DNA from: Parachlamydiales bacterium
GTDB lineage: Bacteria > Chlamydiota > Chlamydiia > Chlamydiales > Rhabdochlamydiaceae
Direction of reading: 5' to 3'
Length of the DNA stretch: 33,377 nucleotides
NCBI GenBank assembly: GCA_947474635.1
Contig: CANJJB010000016.1
Location: forward strand, 1-33,377
Below, piece by piece: positions 33,077 to 33,377 of this stretch. The notes below the pieces were generated by a model. That model did not search any database, was not told where the DNA came from, and saw only the letters and a program-made list of their open reading frames with translations. Position numbers and translations under genes: made by a program. How positions within the stretch are numbered: position 1 is the stretch's first letter; the number at the start of each line of letters is the position of its first letter.

Positions 33077-33377
33077 ATGAGCGAGTTACGTAAGAAAATG
33101 GTTGATCTAAACCAAAGGCTTTTTGTGTCTGCTATAGCGATTCTAGTCGTGGCGTTTCTTATTTTCTTTTCACATAACTTTATTGTGAACTGGCTGCTCG
33201 TTCTTACTATTGCGTCACTTGCTGGTATTGGCGTGTGGGAATATGCTGAGCTTGCCAAAGCTAAAGGGCTTGAGCCTGCATCAAAATTAATGGTTGTGGT
33301 AGCAGTGTCCGAGGTTTTGGCTTTCTATGTTTCTATGGCTTATCCTTTTCTATCAAAACTTGCGCTTCTCATTATGG
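33077..33377 (+). CDS. cdsA: CdsA, phosphatidate cytidylyltransferase (5' part only)
   Basis: CdsA makes CDP-diacylglycerol, the precursor of anionic and zwitterionic phospholipids, in the inner membrane. Only the first 100 codons are in the window. They show the usual start: a short basic N-terminus (MSELRKKMVDLNQRLF), two early membrane helices (SAIAILVVAFLIFF and NWLLVLTIASLAGIGVWEYAEL), and a third beginning at about 75. The ATG follows the uppS TAG with no gap, and the ribosome binding site AGGAGG is the end of uppS. The assignment also rests on conserved order. The signature motif of the family would lie beyond the window. Confidence 0.88.
   Translation, partial: MSELRKKMVDLNQRLFVSAIAILVVAFLIFFSHNFIVNWLLVLTIASLAGIGVWEYAELAKAKGLEPASKLMVVVAVSEVLAFYVSMAYPFLSKLALLIM

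Noticed and set aside
1-33377. CRISPR arrays, phage genes, plasmid functions
   Set aside because: No regularly spaced repeats, integrase, capsid or replication-initiator gene was found on reading both strands.

Overview
The window looks like chromosomal DNA of a member of the Chlamydiota outside the genus Chlamydia, i.e. one of the amoeba- or arthropod-associated 'environmental' lineages such as Parachlamydiales or Simkania relatives. I could not place it to genus. The main evidence is the series tsp - gltX - euo - recJ - secDF - uppS - cdsA, which follows the Chlamydia trachomatis order from memory. Euo is a regulator known only from Chlamydiae. SecD and SecF are fused into one very long protein, IspF is of the chlamydial type, and CysJ lacks its flavodoxin domain. 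Features that set it apart from Chlamydia are a RhuM protein, a Legionella-type (Lpg1974-like) outer-membrane porin, a GDSL autotransporter esterase, exported beta-propellers, two Euo paralogues, and a MurA that keeps the active-site cysteine.

Layout. 1-1143 (minus): the 5' part of tsaE (gene runs off the window) and a conserved chlamydial hypothetical gene overlapping it. 1314-4155 (plus): leucine dehydrogenase and argS, overlapping. 4173-6482: an exported GDSL esterase, followed by two gene tails fused head to tail, one of epmB and one of argS. This is the scar of a recombination event. 6468-9328 (minus): a translationally coupled RhuM / ABC-F pair. 9405-11711 (minus): epmB and a MOMP-like porin. 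11917-14335 (minus): an ATP-grasp protein overlapping murA, divergent from ispF (14361-14849, plus). 14847-15010: a 164-base imperfect inverted repeat that fills the gap between ispF and the next gene exactly from stop codon to stop codon. 15008-18814 (minus): cysJ, a TolB-like propeller and a kelch-like secreted protein. 18846-19004 (plus): a tiny predicted lipoprotein. 18994-22480 (minus): tsp then gltX. 22730-25191: euo1, an exported flavin-reductase-like protein, euo2 (all plus) and a cytoplasmic flavin reductase (minus), separated by three related hairpin terminators. 25260-32061 (minus): a Nudix hydrolase, secDF and recJ. 32336-33377 (plus): uppS and the start of cdsA.

How the genes work together. 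Much of the window serves the envelope: isoprenoid supply (ispF, uppS), peptidoglycan precursor synthesis (murA), phospholipid synthesis (cdsA), protein export (secDF), surface proteins (porin, autotransporter, propellers) and periplasmic proteolysis (tsp). Translation is served by argS, gltX, tsaE and epmB. Developmental control is represented by the duplicated Euo regulators. The most unusual parts are the mosaic scar at argS, the stop-to-stop inverted repeat, the euo / flavin-reductase cluster with its repeated structured terminators, the ATP-grasp gene coupled to murA, and a 28-bp perfect palindrome upstream of uppS. No tRNA, rRNA, CRISPR array or intact insertion sequence was seen.
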